In this document: positions 41,971-50,031 of the stretch, one piece after another | Layout of the letters: each line of letters opens with the position of its first letter | Position numbering within the stretch: the stretch's first letter is position 1 | NCBI RefSeq assembly: GCF_011320225.1 | Contig: NZ_JAAOEN010000027.1 | Span: 1 to 50,031, forward strand | DNA from: Phytoactinopolyspora limicola | GTDB taxonomy: Bacteria > Actinomycetota > Actinomycetes > Jiangellales > Jiangellaceae | Reading direction: 5' to 3' | DNA: 50,031 nucleotides | Program-made: the position numbers and the translations under genes | Notes under the pieces: model-generated | The model's input: the letters and a program-made list of their open reading frames with translations, nothing else | Told to the model about the DNA's origin: nothing | Database searches by the model: none

Positions 41971-43773
41971 TCACCTCACTGCTCCGGCGTTGTGGCCCGG
42001 GTCGACGTGGGTAGCCGACCCAGCGTCGGCGTCGGCGTCAGCGGCGTCAGCACCAGCGGCCGGGGCGGAGCGCGTCCGTCCGGCTGGCAGCGCCGGCGTC
42101 GCGTCGTCGTCGGCGGCGGCGGCATCATGGCCCAGCTGCCGGTAAGGCCCGCCCACCCCTGGTGTCCGCACGGCGCTACCGACGTCCTCCGGGACCAGGG
42201 TCAGCGGCGACGACGTCAGCTCGGTGCCCGCCCGCCGCGGAAGAGTCAACCGGAAGCGCGATCCCTCCCCGGGTTCGCCCCACGCCTGCAACCATCCGCC
42301 ATGGAGGCGGGCGTCCTCGAGCGAGATAGACAGGCCCAGGCCGGTTCCGCCGGTGGATCGCGCCCGCGCCCGGTCGGCCCGCCAGAAACGGTGGAATACC
42401 AACGACGACTCCCCTGGTTTGAGCCCGACGCCGTGGTCTCGCACCGCCACCGCCACCGCGTCGTCGTCGGCAGCCACCCGGACTGTCACGTCTCGTCCCT
42501 CACCGTGCTCCACCGCGTTGACCACCAGGTTGCGCAGTACCCGCTGGATGCGGCGGGCGTCGATCTCCGCCACACACGGATAGGGCGGCATGTCCAGGAC
42601 GATACGGCTCTCCTTACGTTCGGCCAGCGGTTGGGCCGCGTCGGCGACGCCGTGGACGAGGTCGCGCACGTCATGTTGTTCGGCGCTGAGCACGGCGGCA
42701 CCGGCGTCGAACCGGCTGATCTCCAGCAGGTCGTTGAGCAGCATCTCGAACCGGTCGAGCTGGGTTTGCAGCAGCTCCGCGGACCGGCGCACCACCGGGT
42801 CGAAGTCGTCGCGGGACTCGTGGAGCACGTCGGCCGCCATGCGGACCGTGGTGAGCGGCGTGCGCAGCTCGTGCGACACATCGGAGACGAACTGCTGCTG
42901 CATCCGTGACAGTTCCTCCAACTGCCCGATCTGCTGTTGAAGGCTCACCGCCATGTGGTTGAAGCTGGTGGCCAGCCGGGCAAGGTCGTCGCGTCCGCGC
43001 ACCGCCATCCGCTCGGTGAGCCGCCCGGCCGAGAACCGTTCGGCGATCCTTGCCGCGAGTCGCACCGGCGTCACCACTTGCCTCGTCACCAGCCAGGCGA
43101 GCGCACCAAGCAGCAGCAACAACAACAAACCAGCGGTGACCAGGGCATTACGGACGAGATCGAGCGCGTCCTGCTGCTCGGTCAGGGGGAACAGGTAATA
43201 CAGCTCGTAGTCTTCCCCAGTGGCGGTGCCTAGCTGCCCGCCGGCAACCAACACTGGCACCCCAGCGTCTTCCTCGACGGCGCCGTTGGGCTGCGGCAGC
43301 GCCGCATAGGTCCGGAAGATCCGGGGCGCACTCTGGACGGCCTCACGCAGCTCTTGTGGCACTACGTCGCGGGCTAACTGCACGTCGAGGCCGTCCGACG
43401 CGAGCGACACCGCGTTGTCCTCGGAGCCGAGCAACAGGACCTCGTACAAGGCCTCGTCGGAGCCGGGTTGGCCCCCGCGGTTGGCGAGGCGGTCACCGAT
43501 GTCGCGTAGCAGCGGACTCCAGGACCCCGTGGTGTTGTCGGCGGCGCCGTCCAGGACCCCCTGGGCGAAGTCGATTCCCGCTGACACATCCGCCACCGCC
43601 GAATCGGCCTTCGCGTTCAACAGGCCGTCGCTGATCTGGCGCATCAGGGTGACTCCGAGCAGGCTCACGACGACGAGCGACAGAGCCAGCGTCGCCGTGA
43701 TGACCCGGAGTTGGATGGACCGCTGCCATGCTCGACGCACCGCCTGCCATGGACGCGCGAGCGCCTTGGCCAT
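41971..43773 (-). CDS. mtrB: MtrB sensor histidine kinase
   Basis: 600 residues. Transmembrane segment 1 at about 22-44, extracellular sensor about 45-205, segment 2 about 208-232, HAMP about 233-285. The H-box is VSDVSHELRTPLTTV with phospho-His301. The ATPase part has the N-box LRNLVVNAVEHGEG (about 413-426), G1 DHGVG (446-450), the F-box FHRFWR and G2 GGTGLG (475-480). The tail (about 530-600) is Thr/Ala/Asp-rich. Its ATG follows the mtrA stop by 4 bp. MtrB phosphorylates MtrA in control of cell division and wall metabolism. Confidence 0.97.
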   Translation of the reverse strand: MAKALARPWQAVRRAWQRSIQLRVITATLALSLVVVSLLGVTLMRQISDGLLNAKADSAVADVSAGIDFAQGVLDGAADNTTGSWSPLLRDIGDRLANRGGQPGSDEALYEVLLLGSEDNAVSLASDGLDVQLARDVVPQELREAVQSAPRIFRTYAALPQPNGAVEEDAGVPVLVAGGQLGTATGEDYELYYLFPLTEQQDALDLVRNALVTAGLLLLLLLGALAWLVTRQVVTPVRLAARIAERFSAGRLTERMAVRGRDDLARLATSFNHMAVSLQQQIGQLEELSRMQQQFVSDVSHELRTPLTTVRMAADVLHESRDDFDPVVRRSAELLQTQLDRFEMLLNDLLEISRFDAGAAVLSAEQHDVRDLVHGVADAAQPLAERKESRIVLDMPPYPCVAEIDARRIQRVLRNLVVNAVEHGEGRDVTVRVAADDDAVAVAVRDHGVGLKPGESSLVFHRFWRADRARARSTGGTGLGLSISLEDARLHGGWLQAWGEPGEGSRFRLTLPRRAGTELTSSPLTLVPEDVGSAVRTPGVGGPYRQLGHDAAAADDDATPALPAGRTRSAPAAGADAADADADAGSATHVDPGHNAGAVR

Positions 43774-43777
43774 CTCC

Positions 43778-44455
43778 CTACCCTGTTCCAGCCTTGTAGC
43801 CGACGCCGCGGACAGTTACCACGATCTCCGGCCGTTCAGGATCCTTCTCGATCTTCGACCGAAGACGCTGAACATGGACATTGACCAGCCTGGTGTCGGT
43901 GGCATGCCGGTAACCCCAGACCTTCTCGAGGAGTTCCTCTCGAGTGAACACCTGCCACGGCCGACGGGCCAGGCAGGCCAGGAGGTCGAACTCCAGCGGG
44001 GTCAAGGACACTGGGTCGCCGTTGCGTTTGACCGAGTGCCCGGCGACGTCGATGGTGACGTCGCCTACCTGGAGAGTCTCCGGCTTGGGGTCGTCCGTCC
44101 GGCGCAGCCGGGCCCGCACCCTCGCCACCAGCTCCTTCGGCTTGAACGGCTTGACGACGTAATCGTCGGCGCCTGACTCCAGACCAACCACCACGTCCAC
44201 GGTGTCGCTTTTAGCCGTCAGCATGACGATCGGAACCCCGGACTCGGCCCGAATCTCCTTGCAGATCTCGATACCATCCCGGCCTGGGAGCATCACGTCG
44301 AGCAGGACGAGGTCCGGCTTGAAGTCCCAGAACGTCGGCATGGCGTTGTCGCCACTAGTGACTATGGCGTGCTCATACCCCTCCCCGCGCAACACGATTC
44401 CAAGCATTTCCGCCAACGCGGTGTCGTCGTCGACGATGAGCACACGTCCCTTCAT
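43778..44455 (-). CDS. mtrA: MtrA OmpR-family response regulator
   Basis: 225 residues. ATG 44455 is used because MKGRVLIVDDDTALAEML is the canonical receiver N-terminus; the frame upstream to 44545 lacks support. The receiver has acidic pair Asp9/Asp10 region, phospho-acceptor Asp53 (LVLLDVMLPG) and Lys102 (VVKPFKP). The C-terminal winged-helix is complete: LTPLEFDLLACLARRPWQVFTREELLEKVWGY and RLVNVHVQRLRSKIEKDP. First gene of mtrA-mtrB-lpqB, divergent from the DUF7847-like gene across 125 bp. Confidence 0.98.
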   Translation of the reverse strand: MKGRVLIVDDDTALAEMLGIVLRGEGYEHAIVTSGDNAMPTFWDFKPDLVLLDVMLPGRDGIEICKEIRAESGVPIVMLTAKSDTVDVVVGLESGADDYVVKPFKPKELVARVRARLRRTDDPKPETLQVGDVTIDVAGHSVKRNGDPVSLTPLEFDLLACLARRPWQVFTREELLEKVWGYRHATDTRLVNVHVQRLRSKIEKDPERPEIVVTVRGVGYKAGTG

Positions 44456-44487
44456 AGTCCATATGGTGACACTCCCAGCGCCCGACT

Positions 44488-44504
44488 GCGAGTGCATGCC
44501 TCGC
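44488..44504. promoter_or_regulatory. Small inverted repeat in the mtrA upstream region
   Basis: GCGAG-TGCATGC-CTCGC lies 33-49 bp upstream of mtrA, in the region shared with the divergent operon. It could be an operator; chance is not excluded. Confidence 0.2.
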
Positions 44505-44580
44505 GAAGTGCAATGATGGCCCGTAACACACACCACATTCGACACGTATCAACGGCCGGAAAGCTCGAAAGAAGGGAACC

Positions 44581-45801
44581 ATGTCGGGAACCGACCGTCC
44601 CCACGGCTGGGGGCCGCCTGGCGGTGACAGCGGCTGGGAACGCCCCGGCGCACAACCTCCTCCCGGCGCACAGCCACCCCCGAGCCCGCAGCCGCCCCCC
44701 GGTGCATCGAGCTACCCCGATCAGCCTTCCGATCCCTCCGCGAGCGGTTGGGGATCCGCACCGGGTTGGTCCTGGCGTCCGCCTGATGTCAAACCAGGTG
44801 TGGTCCCGCTGCGCCCGCTGGGTGTCGGCGAGATTCTCGACGGGGCGGTCACCACCATCCGGCGCAATCCCCGGGTGATGCTCGGCCTGTCCGCTGCCGT
44901 GGCCATCGTGACCCAGTTGGTCGGTATGGCCGTCATCTGGGTGGTGCTCGGTGAGGCCGCCACTCTCGACGAGCTCAATCGGGAGCTCACCGCCGACGAA
45001 GCGCTCGATTTCCTCGGCACCACCCTTGGCGGCATCGGGATCCTGTTGTTCGTCACCTGGGTGGGGACGGTTTTCCTCACGGGCATGCTCACCGTGGTCG
45101 TGGGCCGCGCCGTCATCGGCCAAGACCTCAACCTCTCCGAAACATGGCAACACGCCAAACCCAGGCTGCCACGCCTGTTCGGATTGACCATCGTCTACAC
45201 GTTGGTCTGGAGCGGCGCCATCTGGGCGGTGATGATCGGCACCTTCGTCCTCGCCGCGGGCGGCAACTCCGGCGGCGCTATTTCGCTGCTCGTCTTCGGC
45301 ATGCTGGCCGCTGGCCTTCTGGGCATCTGGCTCTATGTGCGGTTTGCTCTGGCCACCCCGGCGCTGATGCTGGAGACCACGACGGCGGGCAGGGAGCGGC
45401 CACAACCCATCGGCATCGTCGAGGCCCTGCGCCGATCCAACCACCTGGTGCGGAACTCGTGGTGGCGGGTCTTCGGAATCCTGCTCTTGGTCCTCGTCAT
45501 CGTCTTCATCGTCGCCCAGGTCATCAACGTGCCGTTCAGCCTGCCGGCCACACTCGGCGACGGCGACCTGTTCACCATGACGGGTATGTCCTTCGGTGCA
45601 CTGGTCATCAGCACCCTCGGTAGTGTCGTCAGCGCCACCATCACCGCGCCGTTCAGCGCGGGGGCTACGGCTCTGCTGTACGTCGACCGGCGCATCCGCG
45701 CCGAGGCGTTGGACATCGAGTTGGCCCGGGCGGCCAACGTCCAACTCCCCGAACGCCCGGAGGGTTATGGCCCTGGAGGGATACCGCCGGGTCCACAATG
45801 A
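44581..45801 (+). CDS. DUF7847-like polytopic membrane protein
   Basis: 406 residues, ATG with GAAGGGA just upstream. A Pro/Gly/Gln-rich cytosolic tail (about 1-75) is followed by a membrane part with about six hydrophobic spans (about 100-125, 150-180, 203-222, 232-260, 298-322, 335-365) and a GxGEILDGAVTTIRRNPRVM entry motif typical of this family of glycerophosphodiester-phosphodiesterase-like membrane domains without the catalytic half. It lacks a phosphodiesterase domain. First gene of a five-gene operon; its TGA overlaps the next ATG as ATGA. Confidence 0.85.
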   Translation: MSGTDRPHGWGPPGGDSGWERPGAQPPPGAQPPPSPQPPPGASSYPDQPSDPSASGWGSAPGWSWRPPDVKPGVVPLRPLGVGEILDGAVTTIRRNPRVMLGLSAAVAIVTQLVGMAVIWVVLGEAATLDELNRELTADEALDFLGTTLGGIGILLFVTWVGTVFLTGMLTVVVGRAVIGQDLNLSETWQHAKPRLPRLFGLTIVYTLVWSGAIWAVMIGTFVLAAGGNSGGAISLLVFGMLAAGLLGIWLYVRFALATPALMLETTTAGRERPQPIGIVEALRRSNHLVRNSWWRVFGILLLVLVIVFIVAQVINVPFSLPATLGDGDLFTMTGMSFGALVISTLGSVVSATITAPFSAGATALLYVDRRIRAEALDIELARAANVQLPERPEGYGPGGIPPGPQ

Positions 45802-46463
45802 TCGGTCAGCGCCTTCCTGGGGCGAGCATCCCGATCGACCTCGACCGGGAGGAAGCTCGCGAGCTTGCCCGGCACGAACTGATGCAGCCGGGTTATCAGC
45901 GCGAGACCGCATGGCCGACGCGGGTCCTGGAGTGGCTGCTGGAACAGTTCAACCGGCTGATCAGCGGCGCCGCCGAACATATCCCCGGTGGCTTGGCCGC
46001 AGTTTTGATCATGATGGCGGTGGTGGCCATAGCCGTCGTTGTCATTCTGCGCACCGGGCCACTCGCCCGCCGCCGCGCCCATCGCGATCCTATCTTCGCC
46101 GCACACCGCCAGACAGCGGCCGAACACAGAGCCGCCGCGGACGAGGCGGCCTCGGCAGCCGATTGGACCACGGCTGTTCTGGAACGTTTCCGTGCCGTTG
46201 TCGCCGCCCTGGAAGAACGCACGATCATCGAGGACCGTTCCGGACGCACGGCTGGCGAGGTCGCACGCACCGCCGGCGAACGGCTGCCCGCGGTCACCGC
46301 CGAGATGACTCGCGGTGCCACCCTGTTCGACGAAGTGCTCTACGGTGGGCGGCCCGGCACCGCGAACGACGATGCCACGATGCGGGAACTGGACGCGACC
46401 GTCGCCGCCGCCCGTCCACACGTCGACACCGACCGTCCCCTGACGCCGGCAGTGCCCCGATGA
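45798..46463 (+). CDS. DUF4129 membrane protein
   Basis: 221 residues overlapping the gene before by 4 bp (ATGA). The N-terminal sequence IPIDLDREEARELARHELMQPGYQ and one membrane span (about 64-84) are followed by a cytosolic helical domain with the DUF4129 core WTTAVLERFRAVVAALEERTIIEDRSGRTAGEVAR. DUF4129 genes accompany transglutaminase or MoxR/DUF58 genes in many bacteria. Function is unknown, probably an envelope assembly partner of the MoxR system. Confidence 0.9.
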   Translation: MIGQRLPGASIPIDLDREEARELARHELMQPGYQRETAWPTRVLEWLLEQFNRLISGAAEHIPGGLAAVLIMMAVVAIAVVVILRTGPLARRRAHRDPIFAAHRQTAAEHRAAADEAASAADWTTAVLERFRAVVAALEERTIIEDRSGRTAGEVARTAGERLPAVTAEMTRGATLFDEVLYGGRPGTANDDATMRELDATVAAARPHVDTDRPLTPAVPR

Positions 46464-47653
46464 CCCAGCCAGCCCCAGGACCATCCACCACACCACACCC
46501 GGCGGGTGAACGTGCGGCGGCCGCGCCGCCAGCATCCGGCGAGGCATACTCCGCCGATCCCACCCTCAGCCAGCGCTGGTACCGGTGGCGTTTCCCGATG
46601 CTCGTGGTAGCTGGGTTGGTGCTGTTTTCCATCATCATCACCGCGCTGCAAGGCTCGGGACGTGGTTTTCTCGATCCGGATGGCGTCAACGCCAGCGGTG
46701 CCCGAGCGGTCGTCCGGCTACTCGAGGATCAAGGAGTTCACGTCGACGACGTCCGCACCACGACCGACGCGCTGGCCACGGCTTCCACCGGCACGATATT
46801 GATCACCGAGCCGGATCGACTGGCCAGGGAACAGTTCGATGAACTGGCACAGTCGGGCGCCGATCTGATCCTCGTCGCACCCAGTCGGGTCGACGAGCTC
46901 GCCCCCGGATACACCAGGGTTGGCGAGTCCGTCGACGAGGTCCTGGCCCCAGGTTGTACCCTCCCCACCGCTGAGCGAGCTGGGGACGCGCGCGTGGGCG
47001 GTTCGTACTATGCCGGACCGGATGTGCGCGCATCGTGTTATGGCGGGTCGTTGGTGGTGGGCACGGCCCCAGGTGGCGGTCAACTGGTCCTGCTCGGCTC
47101 CCACGCACCGGTGGTCAACCGCCACCTGGACCAGGACGGCAATGCCGCCCTCGCACTGGGGCTACTCGGCCAACATGAGCGGTTGGCCTGGTATCGGCCG
47201 AGTTTTCAGCCACCACCCGGAGCCGAACGCAGCGCGGCGGATCTGGCACCGGATTGGGTGATACCGGTGGGTGCCCAACTCATCGTCGCGGCGTTGCTAG
47301 CCGCCTGGTGGCGAGCTCGGCGCTTGGGTCCGGTTGTGGTCGAGCCGCTACCGGTGGCCGTCCGGGCGTCCGAGACCACCGAGGGGCGCGCCCGGCTCTA
47401 CCGACGGAGCCGCTCTCGCGATCATGCCGCGGCCATCCTCCGCGAGGCGGCGGTCCGGCGGCTGCGCGGCCGCCTCGGCCTACCAACCGGCGTGCCGCTC
47501 GACGCCGTCATCGATGCCGTCGTGGCCCACACCGGACGGACGCCAGACACCGTCGCCGATGTCCTCGCCGGCGCCCCACCAGTCGACGACCCCGATCTCG
47601 TCCGGCTCGCGGACACACTCGACGAACTCGAACAGGAGGTACACACATCGTGA
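46460..47653 (+). CDS. DUF4350 membrane protein
   Basis: 397 residues, ATG 46460 overlapping the DUF4129 stop (ATGA); an open frame extends 288 codons upstream but it is an antisense-like shadow of the DUF4129 and earlier genes. Two membrane spans (about 46-64 and 268-286) enclose an exported domain (LLEDQGVHVDDVRTTTDALA, TILITEPDRLAREQFDEL, YAGPDVRASCYGGSLVVG). DUF4350 domains resemble glutamine-amidotransferase-like folds. The C-terminal cytosolic part is Arg/Ala-rich. A standard partner of MoxR and DUF58. Confidence 0.9.
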   Translation: MTQPAPGPSTTPHPAGERAAAAPPASGEAYSADPTLSQRWYRWRFPMLVVAGLVLFSIIITALQGSGRGFLDPDGVNASGARAVVRLLEDQGVHVDDVRTTTDALATASTGTILITEPDRLAREQFDELAQSGADLILVAPSRVDELAPGYTRVGESVDEVLAPGCTLPTAERAGDARVGGSYYAGPDVRASCYGGSLVVGTAPGGGQLVLLGSHAPVVNRHLDQDGNAALALGLLGQHERLAWYRPSFQPPPGAERSAADLAPDWVIPVGAQLIVAALLAAWWRARRLGPVVVEPLPVAVRASETTEGRARLYRRSRSRDHAAAILREAAVRRLRGRLGLPTGVPLDAVIDAVVAHTGRTPDTVADVLAGAPPVDDPDLVRLADTLDELEQEVHTS

Positions 47654-48645
47654 CCGATGCGCCCGAGGCAGCTTCCCCGCCGCCCGCGGCGGACACAGAA
47701 CGAGCGCGGTCCGCGCTCAGCGCGCTGCGGGAAGAGGTGGCGAAGGCTGTCGTCGGACAGGACTCCGTCGTCAGCGGTCTCGTCATCGCTCTGCTGTGCC
47801 GTGGGCATGTCCTGCTGGAAGGGGTGCCCGGGGTGGCCAAAACGCTGCTCGTGCGGGCGCTGGCCGCCGGATTGGAGGTGGAGACCAAACGGGTACAGTT
47901 CACCCCCGACCTCATGCCCGGCGACGTGACCGGCTCGCTCGTCTACGACGCTCGTTCGGCCCAGTTCTCCTTCTCCGCCGGTCCGGTCTTCACCAATCTG
48001 TTGCTCGCCGACGAGATCAACCGGACACCACCGAAGACACAATCGGCCCTGCTGGAGGCCATGGAGGAACGGCAGGTGTCCGTCGACGGCACACCACGGC
48101 CACTGCCCGACCCCTTCATCGTCGCCGCCACTCAGAACCCGGTCGAATACGAAGGAACCTATCCGCTACCCGAGGCCCAACTCGACCGCTTCCTGCTCAA
48201 GTTGACCGTGCCGGTGCCAGGGCGCGACGACGAGATCACCATCCTGCGCCGCCACGCCGACGGGTTCGACCCACGAGACCTGAGCGAGGCAGGGATGCGA
48301 GCGGTAGCCTCTGCGGCGGACCTCGCGGCTGGCCGGGCCGCGATCGCTACCGTTCGAGTGTCGTCCGATGTACTCGGTTACATCGTGGATATCGCCCAAG
48401 CCACCCGCATGTCACCATCCGTCCAGCTAGGCGTCTCCCCGCGGGGTGCGACCGCACTGCTGCGCACGTCGCGGGCCTGGGCGTGGCTCTCCGGCCGAGA
48501 CTTCGTCACCCCCGACGACGTCAAGGCGCTGGCTGGGCCCACGTTGCGGCACCGGCTGGCGTTGCGCCCCGAAGCGGAGATGGAAGGTGTTACCGCCGAC
48601 TCCGCCCTCGAGTCCATCCTGGCCACGGTCGCGGTGCCGCGCTGA
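47650..48645 (+). CDS. MoxR-family AAA+ ATPase
   Basis: 331 residues. GTG 47650 overlaps the previous stop (GTGA), with AGGAGG at about 47634-47639. Walker A GVPGVAKT (58-65), Walker B LLLADE (117-122), sensor-1 region TQNP (VAATQNPVEYEGTYPLPEAQLDRFLLK), and a sensor-2/lid part RGATALLRTSRAWAWLSGRDFVTPDDVK. MoxR ATPases act as chaperone-like motors for metal insertion or complex assembly, with DUF58 (von Willebrand-like) partners. The typical gene order DUF4129-DUF4350-MoxR-DUF58 is intact. Confidence 0.96.
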   Translation: MTDAPEAASPPPAADTERARSALSALREEVAKAVVGQDSVVSGLVIALLCRGHVLLEGVPGVAKTLLVRALAAGLEVETKRVQFTPDLMPGDVTGSLVYDARSAQFSFSAGPVFTNLLLADEINRTPPKTQSALLEAMEERQVSVDGTPRPLPDPFIVAATQNPVEYEGTYPLPEAQLDRFLLKLTVPVPGRDDEITILRRHADGFDPRDLSEAGMRAVASAADLAAGRAAIATVRVSSDVLGYIVDIAQATRMSPSVQLGVSPRGATALLRTSRAWAWLSGRDFVTPDDVKALAGPTLRHRLALRPEAEMEGVTADSALESILATVAVPR

Positions 48646-49940
48646 TGGTTCTCTCCGGCACGGTCGCGCTGTTGGCGGCACTCGCAGCCGTGGCGGTGGG
48701 TGTGGTCGCACCAACGGCCGCGGGTGTCCTCGTCGCGACTGGTGTGGTGCTGGCCTTGGCCGTCGTGGATGCGTTGCTCGCCGGATCGATCCGCACGCTG
48801 CGATTCACCCGGGCCGGCGCCACCACCACCCGGCTCGGTGAGACCGTCACGGTGACGCTGACCGTGCAGAATCGTGGCCGGCGACGAGTTCGCGGGCGGT
48901 TACGGGATGCGTGGCCACCATCGGCCGGTGTCACCCGTGATCGGTTCGCGCTCGACGTATCGCCAGGTGAGCGCCGCTCCATCGAGGTGGAGTTGCGGCC
49001 CTCCCGGCGAGGTGACCGGCCGGCCCACCGGGTGAGCGTACGCAGCATGGGACCACTGGGGCTCGCCGGACGGATGGGTTCGCACGTTGTCCCATGGACG
49101 GTACGGGTCCTGCCGCCCTTTCATGCGCGTCGCCATCTACCGGCCAGGCTGGCGAGACTACGCGAGTTCGACGGCCGGTCCGCCGTGCAGATCCGGGGTG
49201 CCGGTACCGAGTTCGACTCGTTGCGCGAGTACGTCATCGGTGACGACACCCGTTCCATCGACTGGCGTGCCACGGCCCGTCGTGGCGACGTCGTCGTCCG
49301 GACGTGGCGGCCGGAGCGGGATCGCCACGTACTGATCGTTCTGGATACCGGAAGGACCTCGGCCGGCCGAGTGGGCGACGCACCCCGGCTCGACGCCGCG
49401 ATCGACGCGGCGCTACTGCTTGGCACGCTGGCCGCGCGGGCCGGCGATCGAGTCGAGTTGCTGGCCTACGACCGTCGGGTCCGGGCCACGGTCGAACGCC
49501 CGGCGGCGACGGAGGTCTTGCCCAGGATGGTGAACGCGCTGGCCGGGGTTGAGCCGGAGTTACTCGAGACCGACCACCGCGGTCTGGCGGCGGAGATCCG
49601 GGCGCGCGCCGGACGGCACGCGCTCGTCGTGCTCGTCACCGGTATCGACTCCGGCACCGTGGAACATGGCCTCCTGCCCGTCGTCGGCTCGTTGACCGGC
49701 CGGCACACCGTGTTGATCGCTTCCGTCGCCGACCCTCGGCTGGCCGAGATGGCCTCCGCGCGGGGCGATGCGGTCGCGGTATACGCCGCTGCCGCGGCTG
49801 AGTTCGATCAGCAGGGCCGACACGAGGTGGCCGAACTGCTCCGCCGGTCCGGTGCCCACGTCGTGGACGCACCGCCGGCCGATCTGCCACCGGCCGTCGC
49901 CGACGCCTATCTCGACCTCAAGGCAGCCGGCAGGCTCTAG
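48645..49940 (+). CDS. DUF58 protein with von Willebrand A-like C-terminus
   Basis: 431 residues. ATG 48645 overlaps the MoxR stop by 1 bp (TGATG). Two N-terminal hydrophobic spans (about 5-25 and 27-47), a beta-rich exported or membrane-proximal middle, then the DUF58 signature EFDSLREYVIGDDTRSIDW (about 189-207) and RATARRGDVVVRTW. The vWA-like segment VLIVLDTGRTSAGR lacks the full DxSxS MIDAS (DTGRT), common in DUF58. It partners MoxR. Last gene of the operon. Confidence 0.94.
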   Translation: MVLSGTVALLAALAAVAVGVVAPTAAGVLVATGVVLALAVVDALLAGSIRTLRFTRAGATTTRLGETVTVTLTVQNRGRRRVRGRLRDAWPPSAGVTRDRFALDVSPGERRSIEVELRPSRRGDRPAHRVSVRSMGPLGLAGRMGSHVVPWTVRVLPPFHARRHLPARLARLREFDGRSAVQIRGAGTEFDSLREYVIGDDTRSIDWRATARRGDVVVRTWRPERDRHVLIVLDTGRTSAGRVGDAPRLDAAIDAALLLGTLAARAGDRVELLAYDRRVRATVERPAATEVLPRMVNALAGVEPELLETDHRGLAAEIRARAGRHALVVLVTGIDSGTVEHGLLPVVGSLTGRHTVLIASVADPRLAEMASARGDAVAVYAAAAAEFDQQGRHEVAELLRRSGAHVVDAPPADLPPAVADAYLDLKAAGRL

Positions 49941-49950
49941 GCACCACACA

Positions 49951-50004
49951 CCTCCGTGATCGTTGTCGGTTTTCTGCCCCCATCCCCGGTGATCGTCGTC
50001 GGGA
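49951..50004 (+). repeat. Two copies of the GTGATCGTTG intergenic repeat
   Basis: CCTCCGTGATCGTTGTCGG followed by TTTTCTG (49951-49976) and CCCCGGTGATCGTCGTCGG (49984 on) lie directly after the DUF58 stop. The first could act as a terminator; compare copies at 4829 and 31313-31471. Confidence 0.5.
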
Positions 50005-50030
50005 TCCGGTCGCTATAGGGACCGGATCCC
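50001..50030 (+). terminator. Perfect 11-bp hairpin after the MoxR/DUF58 operon
   Basis: GGGATCCGGTC (50001-50011) and GACCGGATCCC (50020-50030) flank an 8-nt loop, 60 nt after the operon stop. The window ends here so any U-tract is not visible. Confidence 0.5.
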
Positions 50031-50031
50031 G

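Noticed and set aside
45596-46459. Upstream extension of the DUF4350 frame
   Set aside because: Overlaps the DUF4129 gene with Arg/Ser-rich translation; ATGA overlap marks the real start at 46460.
47254-47649. Upstream extension of the moxR frame
   Set aside because: Arg/Pro-rich shadow of the DUF4350 gene; GTG 47650 with AGGAGG and GTGA overlap is the supported start.

Overview
The window is about 50 kb of high-GC actinobacterial chromosome. GC-rich third codon positions make most long antisense frames shadows of real genes. The block mtrA-mtrB-lpqB-comF-hpf-secA with a DUF6459 (Rv3235-type) gene, and the 180-kDa-class NAD-glutamate dehydrogenase, are typical of Actinomycetota. I cannot fix the genus; a Jiangellales-like lineage is only a guess. 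No tRNA, rRNA, CRISPR array, transposase, integrase or prophage gene was recognised.

1-18.6 kb is an accessory cell-surface region. It holds an incomplete giant secreted protein (acidic N-terminus, DUF6923-like propeller, GEVED domain, DUF11-type repeats); a processive-type family 2 glycosyltransferase; a 62-residue protein that is almost only a sortase-type signal (LADTG, membrane segment, arginines); a Tat-exported DyP peroxidase; a second giant surface protein of 1812 residues with SdrD-B and DUF11 domains and the same LADTG signal; two overlapping lipoprotein genes, one a beta-helix protein; and a STAND/LuxR regulator. No sortase gene is in the window. The shared LADTG signals make this region the best candidate for an undescribed surface-assembly system.

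18.7-28.4 kb is metabolic and housekeeping: NAD-glutamate dehydrogenase, a DUF2505 protein, a helical hypothetical protein, 1-pyrroline-5-carboxylate dehydrogenase (pruA) and a CpaE/Ssd-like ATPase with a changed P-loop. The dehydrogenase pair suits proline-to-glutamate-to-2-oxoglutarate catabolism.

28.4-44.5 kb is a conserved envelope and secretion block: a SAF-domain membrane protein, a conserved hypothetical, a LysM membrane protein, a DUF6459 protein, an SGNH hydrolase, SecA, a double GNAT acetyltransferase, a YcaQ-type glycosylase, ribosome hibernation factor, a ComF-like phosphoribosyltransferase, and lpqB-mtrB-mtrA. It resembles the Rv3235-Rv3246c neighbourhood of Mycobacterium tuberculosis, with insertions. 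44.6-49.9 kb is a tight five-gene operon: DUF7847-like, DUF4129, DUF4350, MoxR and DUF58.

Non-coding structure is rich. There is a 461-bp element with perfect 34-bp terminal inverted repeats and internal hairpins (36812-37272). A nested inverted-repeat terminator region carries a G12/C13 palindrome (about 31310-31475). A GTGATCGTTG-type intergenic repeat recurs, a tandem hairpin lies at 6687-6795, and several starts look leaderless with a TANNNT box 6-8 nt upstream.
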